Source: Paracidobacterium acidisoli
GTDB lineage: Bacteria > Acidobacteriota > Terriglobia > Terriglobales > Acidobacteriaceae
DNA length: 64,000 bases
Reading direction: 5' to 3'
Assembly (NCBI RefSeq): GCF_003428625.2
Contig: NZ_QVQT02000004.1
Span: 62,001 to 126,000, forward strand
Every line of letters begins with the position of its first letter. Within the stretch, counting starts at the first letter, position 1. The position numbers and the translations under genes are program-made. The notes under the pieces are model-generated. The model ran no database searches and was not told the origin of the DNA. It saw only the letters and a list, made by a program, of their open reading frames with translations. Below, piece by piece: positions 1 through 8,927 of the stretch.

Positions 1-534
1 GACATTTATTTCGGGATGATTCTCGACGAAGCTGTCTACGGTCGTAATGCGAACTTTGGTGACCGCTCCGCCCACATTATTCAGGCTGCCCACCGTCGAG
101 CCTACTCCACTGAAAAAGTCCGCCTCGCCGTCATGGGAGGAGACCGCCATCTCCACAATCTGGATATTGCTCGACAGAGCGGCGTTTTGGCGGAGAGCGG
201 TGAGATTACACGCTCCTGGCTCGAAAGCATACACCTGCCGCACGCGGGGAGCGCAGTAAGTGGCATAGTATCCGAAGTGTGAACCAATATCGAGAAAGTC
301 ACGGGAGGGCTCGGCAAATTGCACAAAGACGGCCTCAGAGCCCCAGTCTATGTTCCCATTGGTTACATAGACTTCTGTGGCACAGCCACTGTGTCGCGGC
401 AAACGGATACGCATCCCGGTAGGAAGGCGCAGCGTGCTGTCCTGCCTTAATATCCGTTTGCGAAACTGCAGCATGCTGTATCTGACTGCCCACTGAACCG
501 GGCCGACCTGTCGGATGAAAGACAGATTGAGCAT
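1..534 (-). CDS. FkbM-family SAM-dependent methyltransferase, C-terminus cut by window edge
   Basis: The frame is open from the ATG at 534 down to base 1 with no stop, so only the first 178 residues are present. Residues about 81-90 read FLDIGSHFGYYA, the glycine-rich SAM-binding motif, followed by VYAFEP and an NNVGGAVTKVRITTVDSF stretch. Both are typical of FkbM methyltransferases, which O-methylate sugars or polyketides. The start is supported by an AAAGGA Shine-Dalgarno sequence about 4 nt upstream. The acceptor cannot be told. FkbM genes often lie in polysaccharide clusters, and the missing left flank would show whether that holds here. Confidence 0.8.
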   Translation of the reverse strand, partial: MLNLSFIRQVGPVQWAVRYSMLQFRKRILRQDSTLRLPTGMRIRLPRHSGCATEVYVTNGNIDWGSEAVFVQFAEPSRDFLDIGSHFGYYATYCAPRVRQVYAFEPGACNLTALRQNAALSSNIQIVEMAVSSHDGEADFFSGVGSTVGSLNNVGGAVTKVRITTVDSFVENHPEINV

Positions 535-899
535 ACGTTCCTTTCGGAAAATCGTTATCGACTCGCTGCGTGCTGGCTTCAGGAATTTTCCTGCATGCCT
601 TCCACGGCTCTGCAGGGCATACAGGATGAAAACTGCCTCTGCATCCCCGGCTGCACCATACTGCAGAAGCAGTACAGGAACAGGATTGCAGGACAAACTG
701 GAATCTTGGATGTCAGAATAGCACAGCTGGCCCGGAGATTTATTGAACGGCATCGGTCGAATGAATGCTCCGCGTAATGCCGTCATCATCTGGTGTTGTC
801 TTCCCGGTCCAGCCTCTGTAAAACAGTCCAGTGTGTTTTCCGGCGCATGCGCCGTTGTGGAAAAGCTCGCGCTGCATCCCTGCCTCTGAAAGGATCTGC
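535..899. other. Gene-free stretch between divergent genes
   Basis: These 365 bases separate the divergent FkbM gene and the CocE-type hydrolase and presumably hold both promoters. Open frames here are short and have no ribosome-binding sites or recognisable protein features. I saw no repeat, tRNA or strong terminator hairpin. Confidence 0.5.
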
Positions 900-2870
900 A
901 TGCCTCTGCCCAACCGTATCCGTCCTATTCGCCTGTTCGTCGTCCTGCTCACCGGCGTTCTTACCGCAGCGGCATCCGCGCAGACCACAGAGCATCCGAA
1001 GTACCCGAATTATCCGAGCGAGACTCCCGCAAACTTCCAGCCTCCCGCCGACGGATTCAACTACACGCGCCGCGACGTCATGATCCCCATGCGCGACGGT
1101 GTGAAGCTGCACACCGTCATCCTGATTCCGAATGGCGCAAAGGACGAGCCCATTCTGCTCACGCGCACGCCGTATGATGCAACCGCGCTCACCAGCTACG
1201 GTCCCAGCTCGCATCTCGCCTCCAGTCTCGACGGTTACGACAACGCAACCGACATCATCGTCGACGACGGCTACATCCGCGTCGTGCAGGATATTCGCGG
1301 CAAATATGGCTCCGAGGGCGACTACATCATGAATCGCCCCATCCATGGCCCGCAGAACCCGACGCCGGTCGACGAATCGACCGACACCTACGACACCATC
1401 GACTGGCTTGTTAAAAATATCCCGGAAAGCAACGGAAAGGTCGGCATCCTCGGCATTTCCTATGACGGCTTTCTGCCGCTCATGGCGCTGATCAACCCGC
1501 ATCCGGCGCTGAAGGTCGCCGTCCCCATGAACCCCATGGTCGACGGCTGGATGGGCGACGACTGGTTCCACAACGGTGCCTTCCGCGAGCAGAACATGCC
1601 CTACATCTACGAGCAGGATGGCACCCGCTCCAACACAAAGCTGTGGTGGACCAGCGACTACGACGACTACGACATGTTCATGAAAGCCGGATCAGCCGGC
1701 GAGCTCGGTAAAGAGCGTGGCCTCGATCAGCTCGGCTTCTGGCGAAAGATCATCGAGCACCCGAGCTACGACGCCTTCTGGAGCGACCAGGCCGTCGACA
1801 AGGTCCTCGCGAATGAGCCGCTGAAGGTGCCCACCCTCCTCGTCGACAGCCTCTGGGACCAGGAAGATATCTACGGCGCCATGGCCGTCTACAAAGCGAT
1901 CAAGCCAAAAGACACGCAGAACGACATGGTTTATCTCGCCATCGGACCGTGGCATCACGGACAGGAGATCGAGGACGCCAGCAGCCTCGGCCCCATTCGC
2001 TTCGGCAGCGATACCGGACTCTTCTTCCGGCAGCACATTCTGCGTCCGTTTCTCGCCCACTATCTGAAAAATAATGTGCCTCAGTCGCAGCTTTCGCCCG
2101 TGTGGGCCTTTGAAACCGGCCGCAATCACTGGGAAAAGCTGCCCGCATGGCCCGAAGGCTGCGCAAAAAACTGCCCCGTGCAACCCACGCCGCTCTATCT
2201 TGAGCCTGGTCTGAAGGCCGGCTTCACCGAACCAGCCGCCGGCGCTGCGCAGTACGACGAGTACATCTCCGATCCCTCAAAGCCCGTGCCCTTTCGTGCG
2301 CGGCCCATCCAGCCCATCGGCTACACCGGCCGGCTCACCTGGGCACGGTGGCTCGTCGACGACCAGCGCGAGGCCTCCGGAAGACCCGACGTGCTCACCT
2401 ACGAGTCCGAAGTGCTGACTGAGCCCATAAAGATCAGCGGGCAGCCCGTGGCGCATCTCATCGCCTCCACCACCGGCACCGACTCCGACTGGGTCGTGAA
2501 ACTGATCGATGTCTACCCCGACGAAGTCGCCGGTGAGCCCGAGCTCGGTGGATATCAGCTTATGATCTCGGCCGATATCTTCCGCGGCCGCTACCGCGAG
2601 AGCTTCGCAAAGCCCGAAGCCATCACGCCCAACGACCCGCTCGAATACAAATTCGAGATCCCCACCGCGAACCACGTCTTTCTTCCCGGACACCGCATCA
2701 TGGTGCAGGTACAGTCCAGCTGGTTCCCCCTCTACGACCGCAACCCGCAGACCTTCGTCCCGAATATCTTCCTTGCAAAGCCGCAGGATTATCAGAGGGC
2801 CACGCAGCGCGTCTGGCACACCCCCGGGCACGAGAGCCTTATCGAGCTGCCGGTGGTTAAGGCAGAGTGA
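900..2870 (+). CDS. Exported CocE/NonD-family hydrolase, alpha-amino-acid ester hydrolase type
   Basis: This is a 656-residue alpha/beta hydrolase. The chosen ATG has a GAAAGGA site 5-6 nt upstream and starts a classic signal peptide ending in AAASA-Q; an upstream in-frame ATG at 831 would bury it. The nucleophile motif GISYDGF places the Ser near residue 187. DSLWDQED gives the Asp near 320 and GPWHHGQ the His near 353. This order and spacing match alpha-amino-acid ester hydrolases and glutaryl-7-ACA acylase-like enzymes. PMVDGWMGDDWFHNGAF is also a hallmark of that subgroup. The C-terminal jelly-roll ends in RVWHTPGH..IELPVV. It probably acts in the periplasm on alpha-amino esters or N-acyl peptides; the natural substrate is unknown. 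Confidence 0.88.
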   Translation: MPLPNRIRPIRLFVVLLTGVLTAAASAQTTEHPKYPNYPSETPANFQPPADGFNYTRRDVMIPMRDGVKLHTVILIPNGAKDEPILLTRTPYDATALTSYGPSSHLASSLDGYDNATDIIVDDGYIRVVQDIRGKYGSEGDYIMNRPIHGPQNPTPVDESTDTYDTIDWLVKNIPESNGKVGILGISYDGFLPLMALINPHPALKVAVPMNPMVDGWMGDDWFHNGAFREQNMPYIYEQDGTRSNTKLWWTSDYDDYDMFMKAGSAGELGKERGLDQLGFWRKIIEHPSYDAFWSDQAVDKVLANEPLKVPTLLVDSLWDQEDIYGAMAVYKAIKPKDTQNDMVYLAIGPWHHGQEIEDASSLGPIRFGSDTGLFFRQHILRPFLAHYLKNNVPQSQLSPVWAFETGRNHWEKLPAWPEGCAKNCPVQPTPLYLEPGLKAGFTEPAAGAAQYDEYISDPSKPVPFRARPIQPIGYTGRLTWARWLVDDQREASGRPDVLTYESEVLTEPIKISGQPVAHLIASTTGTDSDWVVKLIDVYPDEVAGEPELGGYQLMISADIFRGRYRESFAKPEAITPNDPLEYKFEIPTANHVFLPGHRIMVQVQSSWFPLYDRNPQTFVPNIFLAKPQDYQRATQRVWHTPGHESLIELPVVKAE

Positions 2871-2999
2871 GGGGATCGCAGAGACAGCTTTACGAGTGGG
2901 GGAGGTTTGGAGTACCGGATCTCAAAGCAGGGGCCCGGGTATCCGTCAGATTTTCCGGCAGTCAAACAGAGCTCGGCCGAAGATTATGCGTGTCAGCGT

Positions 3000-3398
3000 C
3001 TACTTCCACTCCCAGACCTTGCTGGTTGTGTTGCCGGACGCGTCTACTTCGTATTCGAACGCCCCGCAGGCGCCGCTGAGTCGGGCAAACTGCGGTGAAG
3101 CGGTCCGGAAATACAGCATGCCGCGATAACTAACCGCTCCCCCGGGGCCGAATCTGCCGGAACCCGATCCCGTCCAGCTCAGCATCTGGCCATCCTGTGT
3201 CATGTTCATACCCTGGCCTTCGCCATAAATGGACCCATCCGGCTGGATCACCGATGTATAGGTGCCCATACCGGTTGTGGCAATGCCAAGGATGCTGCCC
3301 GTATCTTCAAACGACACCTCTGCCGTAGGTGGATCGATGGAAAGGACCCGTCTTACAATTCTCCTGCCTTTGGATTCGCTGATCTGTTCTCCCAGCAT
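3000..3398 (-). CDS. Conserved hypothetical protein, possible small beta-barrel
   Basis: The 132-residue product starts at an ATG preceded by AGGAGG about 8 nt upstream; a longer frame to 3596 lacks such a site. It has no signal peptide. The sequence is rich in short beta strands with G/S/T turns (IYGEGQGMNM, SWTGSGSGRF) and ends in KVWEWK. The pattern, with a repeated GxGxG strand-turn and MLYFRTAS, recalls allene-oxide-cyclase-like barrels, but I cannot place it firmly and assign no function. It is transcribed against the CocE-type gene and sits between that gene and a decayed copy of its 3' end. Confidence 0.6.
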   Translation of the reverse strand: MLGEQISESKGRRIVRRVLSIDPPTAEVSFEDTGSILGIATTGMGTYTSVIQPDGSIYGEGQGMNMTQDGQMLSWTGSGSGRFGPGGAVSYRGMLYFRTASPQFARLSGACGAFEYEVDASGNTTSKVWEWK

Positions 3399-3496
3399 GA
3401 ATGAACCTCCTCTTTCGCCCTTCTTTGATACCTCATTTCCAGGGTGGCAAATTGTACACCCGCTGTGACATACCCTAATGGCGTAGTCGCGAAGAA

Positions 3497-3640
3497 CGGC
3501 GATCGCGGAAGAGCTCCGCAGAGGTTTGTGCCGAAGATCTTCCCGGCAAACCAGGAGAATGCCCCAAAAGGCCACACAGTAACGCGTGTGGCACACTCCG
3601 GGCGCATGAGATTTATCGAGCTCCCGTAGTCAGGGCCGAA
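3497..3640 (+). pseudogene. Decayed C-terminal fragment of a CocE/AEH-family gene
   Basis: Translation in pieces gives PQRFVPKIF, then TRVWHTPG, then FIELP after a shift of frame. These align in order with PQTFVPNIF, TQRVWHTPG and LIELP at the C-terminus of the intact hydrolase ending at 2870. The nucleotides also align over roughly 140 bases with indels and an in-frame stop. No N-terminal part is visible in the sequence between 3399 and 3497. It is therefore a remnant of a second copy or paralogue whose 5' part has been lost. It is not expected to make protein. Confidence 0.6.
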
Positions 3641-3665
3641 CAGGCAGACGTATTCGTGCCCGCGC

Positions 3666-4826
3666 TTAACTCGCCCGCAGCAGCATGCAAGTAATATCAT
3701 CGTGCTGCGGTGTATTCCCCACAAAGCGGTCGAGATCGAGCATCACGCTCTGCAGCAGCATCGCCGGTGTCAGCATCGTGCCCGAGTGCAGCATCATCAG
3801 GAAGCGCTGCTCGCCATACTCCTGCTGCGCGCTGTTCTCCGCTTCCACCACGCCGTCGGTAAAGGCCACCAGCCAGTCGCCGGGCTGCATGGTTACTTCG
3901 CCGGCCTCATAAGCCGCATCGCTCATAATGCCGAGCGGCACTCCGCCTGTCCCCAGCCGCTCGATCAGACCTGACTGGCGCCGAACGATCGGATCGTTGT
4001 GTCCCGCATTGATGTACACCAGCCGCCGCGTCGCCGGATCGAACTCCGCGATAAAGGCCGTCGTAAACCGCCGCCCGTTCTGACTGTTGCTGCACGCGTA
4101 CTGATTCATCCGGCTCACCAGCTCCGTCAGCGACCCCGGTGTCGCGCTCAGCGTCTTCAGGCTGGCCTGAAAGGTCGCCATCAGCATCGCCGCCGGAACG
4201 CTCTTTCCCGCCACATCCGCAATCGCAATCAGAAACGTGCCGCCCCCGGGCGAAGAGCACGGACGCGCGAACACATCGTAGTAATCTCCGGCGACCGTAT
4301 TCGCCGGCCGTGTGGTGAAGGCGATCTCCAGCCCCGGAATCTCCGGCGGGTTCGCCGGAAGCAGCCATGCCTGAATCTCCTTCGCAATCTGCAGATCGCG
4401 CTTCATCACCACACGGTCGCCCACTTCCAGAATCAGCAGAGCAAACAGCAGCAGGCCGCCGTAGAAATGAAAATCCAGCCCGAAGACCTTTGCCGTCCCC
4501 GCCCGCGTCGTCCACTCCCACTCGCCGCCCGGAAGAATCACCAGTGCCAGCGCCACCAGCAGCAGCACCCGGCGCGCCGGCGACAGCTTCTCTACAATTG
4601 CCCAGAAATACTGCGCCACCACATGGAAGAAATGCTTCGTCTGCGGCATCCCCGCCGCCCGCGTGGAGTCCACTTCTTTGGAGTAGAGCCGGTAGCTCGA
4701 CTGGGCATCGGTTCGAAACTGGGACCACAGCTCGCTGAGCTGCATCCCCTCGGTTACGCGCTGCCAGACAGACTGGGCGCGTTCCGCGAAACCGTATTTC
4801 TTCATTCCCGGCGTAACCTGAGCCAT
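3666..4826 (-). CDS. Membrane PP2C-type (SpoIIE/RsbU) serine phosphatase
   Basis: About 386 residues. A short N-terminal region is followed by two membrane segments near residues 84-98 and 120-136 (VLLLVALALVIL and GGLLLFALLIL). The SpoIIE domain runs from about residue 145 to the end, with the metal-binding GDYYD, DVAGKSVPA, YINAGHNDPI and TDGVVEA motifs. Such phosphatases dephosphorylate anti-sigma antagonists or similar partners, usually under control of an attached sensor; here no GAF or PAS sensor is present. The start is uncertain: ATG at 4826 is preferred, ATG at 4805 is possible, and the longest frame to 4907 would crowd the divergent glyA promoter. Confidence 0.85.
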   Translation of the reverse strand: MAQVTPGMKKYGFAERAQSVWQRVTEGMQLSELWSQFRTDAQSSYRLYSKEVDSTRAAGMPQTKHFFHVVAQYFWAIVEKLSPARRVLLLVALALVILPGGEWEWTTRAGTAKVFGLDFHFYGGLLLFALLILEVGDRVVMKRDLQIAKEIQAWLLPANPPEIPGLEIAFTTRPANTVAGDYYDVFARPCSSPGGGTFLIAIADVAGKSVPAAMLMATFQASLKTLSATPGSLTELVSRMNQYACSNSQNGRRFTTAFIAEFDPATRRLVYINAGHNDPIVRRQSGLIERLGTGGVPLGIMSDAAYEAGEVTMQPGDWLVAFTDGVVEAENSAQQEYGEQRFLMMLHSGTMLTPAMLLQSVMLDLDRFVGNTPQHDDITCMLLRAS

Positions 4827-4924
4827 GCTGTTCCCGGGCACAGTGACCCGCAGCCATTCTAATATCCGCCGCCGCGGCCACAGATCTCCCGGCCCCTGCC
4901 CGGTCAACGCGCTACAATTTTCCT

Positions 4925-6205
4925 ATGTCCGACCGCATGTCGCAGCCGCTTGCCCAGTCCGATCCCGAGATCGCCGCCGCCATCGAACACGAAGTCCTTC
5001 GCCAGCACGAAGGTCTTGAGATGATCGCCTCGGAGAACTTCGTCAGCCAGGCAGTGCTTGAGGCCGCAGGTTCCGTCTTCACCAATAAATATGCTGAAGG
5101 CTATCCCGGCCGCCGCTACTATGGCGGATGCGAGTTCGCCGATGTCGTCGAAAACCTCGCCCGTGACCGCGCAAAGCAGCTCTTCGGCGCCGAACATGCG
5201 AACGTGCAGCCCCACTCCGGCTCCCAGGCCAACGCCTCCGCATACATGGCCGTGCTGCAGCCCGGCGACACCATCCTCGGCCTCGATCTGGCCCACGGCG
5301 GCCACCTCACCCACGGACATAAGCTGAATTTCTCCGGCAAGCTCTTCCGCGTCGTCTCCTACGGCGTCCGCAAAGATACCGAAGTCATCGACTACGATGA
5401 GCTCGAACAGACTGCCCTGCGCGAGAAGCCGAAGGTCATCATCGGCGGCGGCAGCGCTTATCCGCGCCACTTCGATTTCCCACGCATGCGTGCCATCGCC
5501 GACAAAGCCGGCGCACTGCTCATCGTCGATATGGCGCACTTTGCCGGCCTGGTCGCAGGCGGCGTACACCCTTCGCCCGTGCCCCACGCGCACATCTCCA
5601 CCACCACCACGCACAAAACGCTCCGCGGACCCCGCGCCGGTCTCATCCTCTCCAAACAGGAGTTCGCCGCAGCCATCGACAAGAGCGTCTTCCCCGGCCA
5701 GCAGGGCGGACCGCTCGTGCATATCGTCGCCGCCAAGGCCGCGGCCTTCCGCGAAGCCCTGCAGCCCGACTTCCGCGTCTATGCGGCGCAGATCGTCGCC
5801 AATGCGAAGGCGCTCGCCGAAACGCTGGCCTCCGAAGGCTATCGCGTCATCTCCGGCGGCACCGACACCCACCTTATGCTGATCGATGTCTTTGCAAAGG
5901 GTATTCTCGGCAGCGAGGCCGAAGCGGCACTCGGCGAGGCGGGCATTACAGTGAACAAAAATGCCATTCCTTTCGATACGAATCCGCCGCTCAAGCCCTC
6001 CGGCATTCGCATCGGTACTCCCGCGCTCACCACGCGCGGCATGAAGGAAGCCGAGATGCGTGTCATTGGACGCTGGATCACCGAAGCCCTCGACCGCCGG
6101 AACGACCCGCAGACGCTGACGAAGATTCGTGGACAGGTGCTGGAGCTGGCCGAGCAGTTCCCGCTCTACGGATGGCTGCGCCATCCGGCTCCCGTCGCCG
6201 GCTGA
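4925..6205 (+). CDS. glyA: Serine hydroxymethyltransferase
   Basis: This 426-residue PLP enzyme interconverts serine and glycine while loading tetrahydrofolate with a one-carbon unit. The protein shows [21 protein letters not shown], the HSGSQAN region and [14 protein letters not shown], whose Lys near residue 231 forms the Schiff base. Length and motifs are full for the family. It is divergent from the SpoIIE phosphatase. With the glycine cleavage operon at 46.9-51.7 kb and serine dehydratase at 61.9 kb it covers most serine-glycine interconversion in the cytoplasm. Confidence 0.97.
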   Translation: MSDRMSQPLAQSDPEIAAAIEHEVLRQHEGLEMIASENFVSQAVLEAAGSVFTNKYAEGYPGRRYYGGCEFADVVENLARDRAKQLFGAEHANVQPHSGSQANASAYMAVLQPGDTILGLDLAHGGHLTHGHKLNFSGKLFRVVSYGVRKDTEVIDYDELEQTALREKPKVIIGGGSAYPRHFDFPRMRAIADKAGALLIVDMAHFAGLVAGGVHPSPVPHAHISTTTTHKTLRGPRAGLILSKQEFAAAIDKSVFPGQQGGPLVHIVAAKAAAFREALQPDFRVYAAQIVANAKALAETLASEGYRVISGGTDTHLMLIDVFAKGILGSEAEAALGEAGITVNKNAIPFDTNPPLKPSGIRIGTPALTTRGMKEAEMRVIGRWITEALDRRNDPQTLTKIRGQVLELAEQFPLYGWLRHPAPVAG

Positions 6206-6371
6206 GCCTTCACCATCGTTTCCGGAGTCATCGCTCTTATCGCGCAGCGCCGGTAATGGAAAGTCAAAGAGACTTCCCGCTGCCGGCGCTGTTCTGCATT
6301 GCCCAAACACTAACTTCCGCCTATTCTGGCAACGGCGGAGAACAGTTCATCCAGGTTTTGGAGAGGGTGCG

Positions 6372-7463
6372 GTGGGGCGCGCAATCTTTATCAGTTATCG
6401 CAGAGATGACACCGAAGGCGAGGCGGGACGGCTCTTTGACGATCTCGTCCGTACCTTCGGCGACGATTCGGTATTCATGGATGTCGCGGGCATCAACCCC
6501 GGCATCGATTTTCGCAAAGCAATCGACGATGGTGTCGCCGCCTGCGGCGTCCTGCTCGCCATGATCGGTCCGACCTGGGCCACCATCACCGGCAGCACCG
6601 GACAGTGCCGCCTCGACGATCCCAACGACTTCGTCCGGCTTGAGATCGCCTCGGCGCTCGCGCGCAACATCGCCGTTATTCCCGTACTCGTACATGACGC
6701 GAAGATGCCGCACCCTGACCAGCTTCCCGACAACCTGAAGGATCTGGCCTACCGCAACAGCGTTGAGATCACCCACGCCCGCTGGAACTCCGATGTCCAG
6801 TTGCTCACAAAGGCCCTCGCGCCTTACGTGAGCGCGTCAGGCTACACCAACACCGAGCCCGTCCACGCCACCGTCCCGGTGCAGCTTCCGCCGCCGCACG
6901 TGCGCGCACAGCAAGCTGCTCCGGCCAAAAGCTCAAAGCTGCCCATGCTCGCGGGAGTCGGCATCATCGTCGCGGTTCTGATCGCCGCCGGCATCTTCTA
7001 CGTGACCTCACATCACTCACCCGCAGCAAGCCCTGCCGCTGCGTCTGCAGCGCAGACCACTCCCGCTGTTCCTGTCACGGACGCTTCCTCCACCCCGTCA
7101 GCTCAGCCGGCAGCCGCCGATCCGCTTGCAGGCACCTGGACCAACCCCAGCTCGAAGATCCGCGAGAACATGCCTCGTCAGCTCGAGATCTCCGGAACGG
7201 GCAGCCAGTTGTCTTTCCATATGTGGGGAGCCTGCTCGAGCTGTGACTGGGGCTCACAGCCCGCCAGCTCAAATGGGCAGAGTGACAGCCAGACCTGGAC
7301 CGCCACCTTTAACTTCCCGCAACCTCTCGCCGACGATCCGCCGGGCCGCGTCACGACCGTCACCGTCACTCCCGCTGGCAATGTGCTGCATCTTTTGGTC
7401 GCAAGCACCTTCCCCGATCACCGCCACATACAGGGCAAGTGGACCCTGGTCCGCGCTCAGTGA
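6372..7463 (+). CDS. TIR-domain protein with one membrane helix and an extracytoplasmic beta-rich tail
   Basis: The GTG at 6372 follows GGAGAGGG by about 6 nt and starts exactly at the TIR fold (GRAIFISYRRDD), giving 363 residues. Residues 1-155 are TIR: FGDDSVFMDV, GIDFRKAI, then DFVRLEIASAL, whose Glu near 91 sits where NAD-cleaving TIR domains have the catalytic glutamate. A single membrane helix spans about 191-213. An Ala/Pro/Ser linker and a roughly 110-residue beta-rich tail with two Cys (CSSC) follow. The tail is not recognised. The topology suggests a cytoplasmic TIR coupled to an outer sensor. The next gene, facing it 16 bp away, encodes a DUF4231/SLATT-type membrane protein. Confidence 0.85.
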   Translation: MGRAIFISYRRDDTEGEAGRLFDDLVRTFGDDSVFMDVAGINPGIDFRKAIDDGVAACGVLLAMIGPTWATITGSTGQCRLDDPNDFVRLEIASALARNIAVIPVLVHDAKMPHPDQLPDNLKDLAYRNSVEITHARWNSDVQLLTKALAPYVSASGYTNTEPVHATVPVQLPPPHVRAQQAAPAKSSKLPMLAGVGIIVAVLIAAGIFYVTSHHSPAASPAAASAAQTTPAVPVTDASSTPSAQPAAADPLAGTWTNPSSKIRENMPRQLEISGTGSQLSFHMWGACSSCDWGSQPASSNGQSDSQTWTATFNFPQPLADDPPGRVTTVTVTPAGNVLHLLVASTFPDHRHIQGKWTLVRAQ

Positions 7464-7479
7464 GCCCGAGAGCGCCCGT

Positions 7480-7947
7480 TCACGCGGTCGCGCTCGTCTC
7501 TTCCACCTTGACCTGCTGCTGCTGCACCGATGTCCACTGTGCGTGCTCCTGCGATACCGTCGACTCCACACGCTCGGCCAGCATCGCCCGCGGATCAGCA
7601 GCGCTGGCATACGGACCGGCCTTTGCCAGATAGAGATACTTCTCATGCTTCAGCATCTCGCAGGTCGAGCGATAGCTCGTCCAGTTCTGCTGATACTGGT
7701 TCAGGTGCAGAACGCCCTCAAAAATAGTGATCACCACGCCAAGTCCGCCCGTAATCAGAGCGACATGCGGAATCTTCAGCGGCGAAAGAAACGGAATCAT
7801 CGCCGCGGCGAAGATTTCGATCAGCTTCATGCGCCGGAAGATGCGCTGGGCGGAGCGGCTCCTGCGGTCATACCAATCGATCTGATCTTCAAGGCGCGCA
7901 TAGATCGGATCGTTGTTCTCTGAGACAGCCTCTGTGGCTTGCGGCAT
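7480..7947 (-). CDS. DUF4231 (SLATT-superfamily-like) membrane protein
   Basis: The 155-residue product shows the DUF4231 signature: RLEDQIDWYDRRS near 18-30, a hydrophobic pair around 43-80 (IEIFAAAMIPFLS and VALITGGLGVVITIFEGVL), then NWTSYRSTCEMLKHEKYLYL and SQEHAQW. SLATT-like proteins have two membrane helices and a long cytoplasmic helix and are proposed to form pores in prokaryotic conflict systems; that role is family knowledge, not proven here. The ATG at 7947 has GAGGA at suitable spacing; the ATG at 7980 does not. It is tail-to-tail with the TIR gene. Confidence 0.82.
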   Translation of the reverse strand: MPQATEAVSENNDPIYARLEDQIDWYDRRSRSAQRIFRRMKLIEIFAAAMIPFLSPLKIPHVALITGGLGVVITIFEGVLHLNQYQQNWTSYRSTCEMLKHEKYLYLAKAGPYASAADPRAMLAERVESTVSQEHAQWTSVQQQQVKVEETSATA

Positions 7948-8051
7948 CGGCAGAACGTCCTCAAAACACTGCATGAACAATATAGCGGTTCACGCACCTG
8001 TCGGAACGATGAAAGGGGGCTTCATCCCTGGCAAATGCGGGAAGGAATCCC

Positions 8052-8079
8052 CCGGCGAGAGTGCACTCTCAGTCGCCGG
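8052..8079. repeat. Inverted repeat downstream of infC
   Basis: CCGGCGA at 8052-8058 pairs with TCGCCGG at 8073-8079, and the interior contains the near-palindrome GAGTGCACTC. There is no T-run directly after it on either strand. It lies between the 3' end of infC and the start of the DUF4231 gene, so it may end infC transcription or act in the DUF4231 leader. Confidence 0.5.
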
Positions 8080-8147
8080 ATTCACACACAGAGCGGCGGA
8101 GGCTCGCGCACGAAACGCCGCAATCAATTTTTTTTTGAGCGATGCCG

Positions 8148-8744
8148 CTACTGCACAGTCTGTGCCTGTGGAGCTCCCGTCGCGGGTCGCGGAGCAGCGG
8201 GCTTCTTCGGCTGCTGTTCTTTCTTGCCTGGAGCAAGAATGGCATGCAGCGTCGTGCCTTCCATGCGCGGCATAAACTCGACGATACCGTTTTCGCCTAC
8301 ATCCTGAATCAGCCGGTTGATGATCGCATAGCCCAGCTCGCGGTGCGCCATCTGGCGGCCCTTGAAGCGCAGCGAAGCCTTCACCTTGTCGCCGTCCTGC
8401 AGAAAGCGCACAGCCTGGTTCTTCTTGGTCTGGTAGTCGTGCTCATCCACCGTGACCGAGAACTTCACTTCCTTCAGAATGATGACCTTTTGCTTCTTGC
8501 GCGCCGCGCGCTCGCTCTTGTCCTTTTCGTACAGGAACTTGCCGTAGTCCTGAATGCGGCACACCGGCGGAACGGCATTAGGCGAGATTTCGACGAGATC
8601 AAGGCTGCGCTCACGTGCAATCTTCAGCGCTTCAAACGGCGGCATGATGCCGAGCTGCTCCCCGCTGTCGTCGATGACGCGCACTTCCCGTGCGCGAATT
8701 CTTTCATTGGTACGAATAAACTGCTTGGCCGAACGCTTATCGAT
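8148..8744 (-). CDS. infC: Translation initiation factor IF-3, AUC start
   Basis: IF-3 binds the 30S subunit and rejects non-canonical start codons. The N-domain (AKQFIRTNERIRAREVRVIDD) and C-domain (KEVKFSVTVDEHDYQTK, FKGRQMAHRELG) are complete, followed by a Lys/Pro/Ala-rich tail. The frame has no ATG, GTG or TTG upstream of the conserved N-terminus. The ideal CGGAGG site at 8751-8756 places the start at ATC (8744-8742), giving 198 residues beginning DKRSAKQF. IF-3 genes elsewhere use AUU for autoregulation, so this is a fitting start. The usual partners rpmI and rplT do not follow it here. Confidence 0.95.
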   Translation of the reverse strand: MDKRSAKQFIRTNERIRAREVRVIDDSGEQLGIMPPFEALKIARERSLDLVEISPNAVPPVCRIQDYGKFLYEKDKSERAARKKQKVIILKEVKFSVTVDEHDYQTKKNQAVRFLQDGDKVKASLRFKGRQMAHRELGYAIINRLIQDVGENGIVEFMPRMEGTTLHAILAPGKKEQQPKKPAAPRPATGAPQAQTVQ

Positions 8745-8756
8745 GGGTTTCCTCCG
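8742..8756 (-). promoter_or_regulatory. infC ribosome-binding site with AUC start codon
   Basis: Read on the minus strand this is CGGAGG, six bases AAACCC counted from the last G, then ATC. The strong site and non-canonical start together match the known autoregulatory design in which IF-3 lowers translation of its own AUU/AUC-started message. Regulation is inferred from the family. Confidence 0.75.
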
Positions 8757-8927
8757 GAAAATCGTGGCACTGCCACGTAGCTACTCAGTATAGCAACAGC
8801 CATACCTTTTATTGGATGCGAAAGCAGTTTTACTGGACGCACGGAGCCGCGGCGGCGGCCTCAGACAGCTGAGGTCCGATTCTCACACACAGTGGTTGCA
8901 GGGCCATGAAGAGGCCTTTCCAGGGCG

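Noticed and set aside
3353-3724. Minus-strand 123-codon frame between the hypothetical and SpoIIE genes
   Set aside because: It overlaps both neighbours, its codons run through the CocE-like remnant in antisense, and it has no site.
8684-8684. GTG at 8684 as infC start
   Set aside because: It removes conserved N-terminal IF-3 residues and lacks a site, while the upstream CGGAGG points to ATC.
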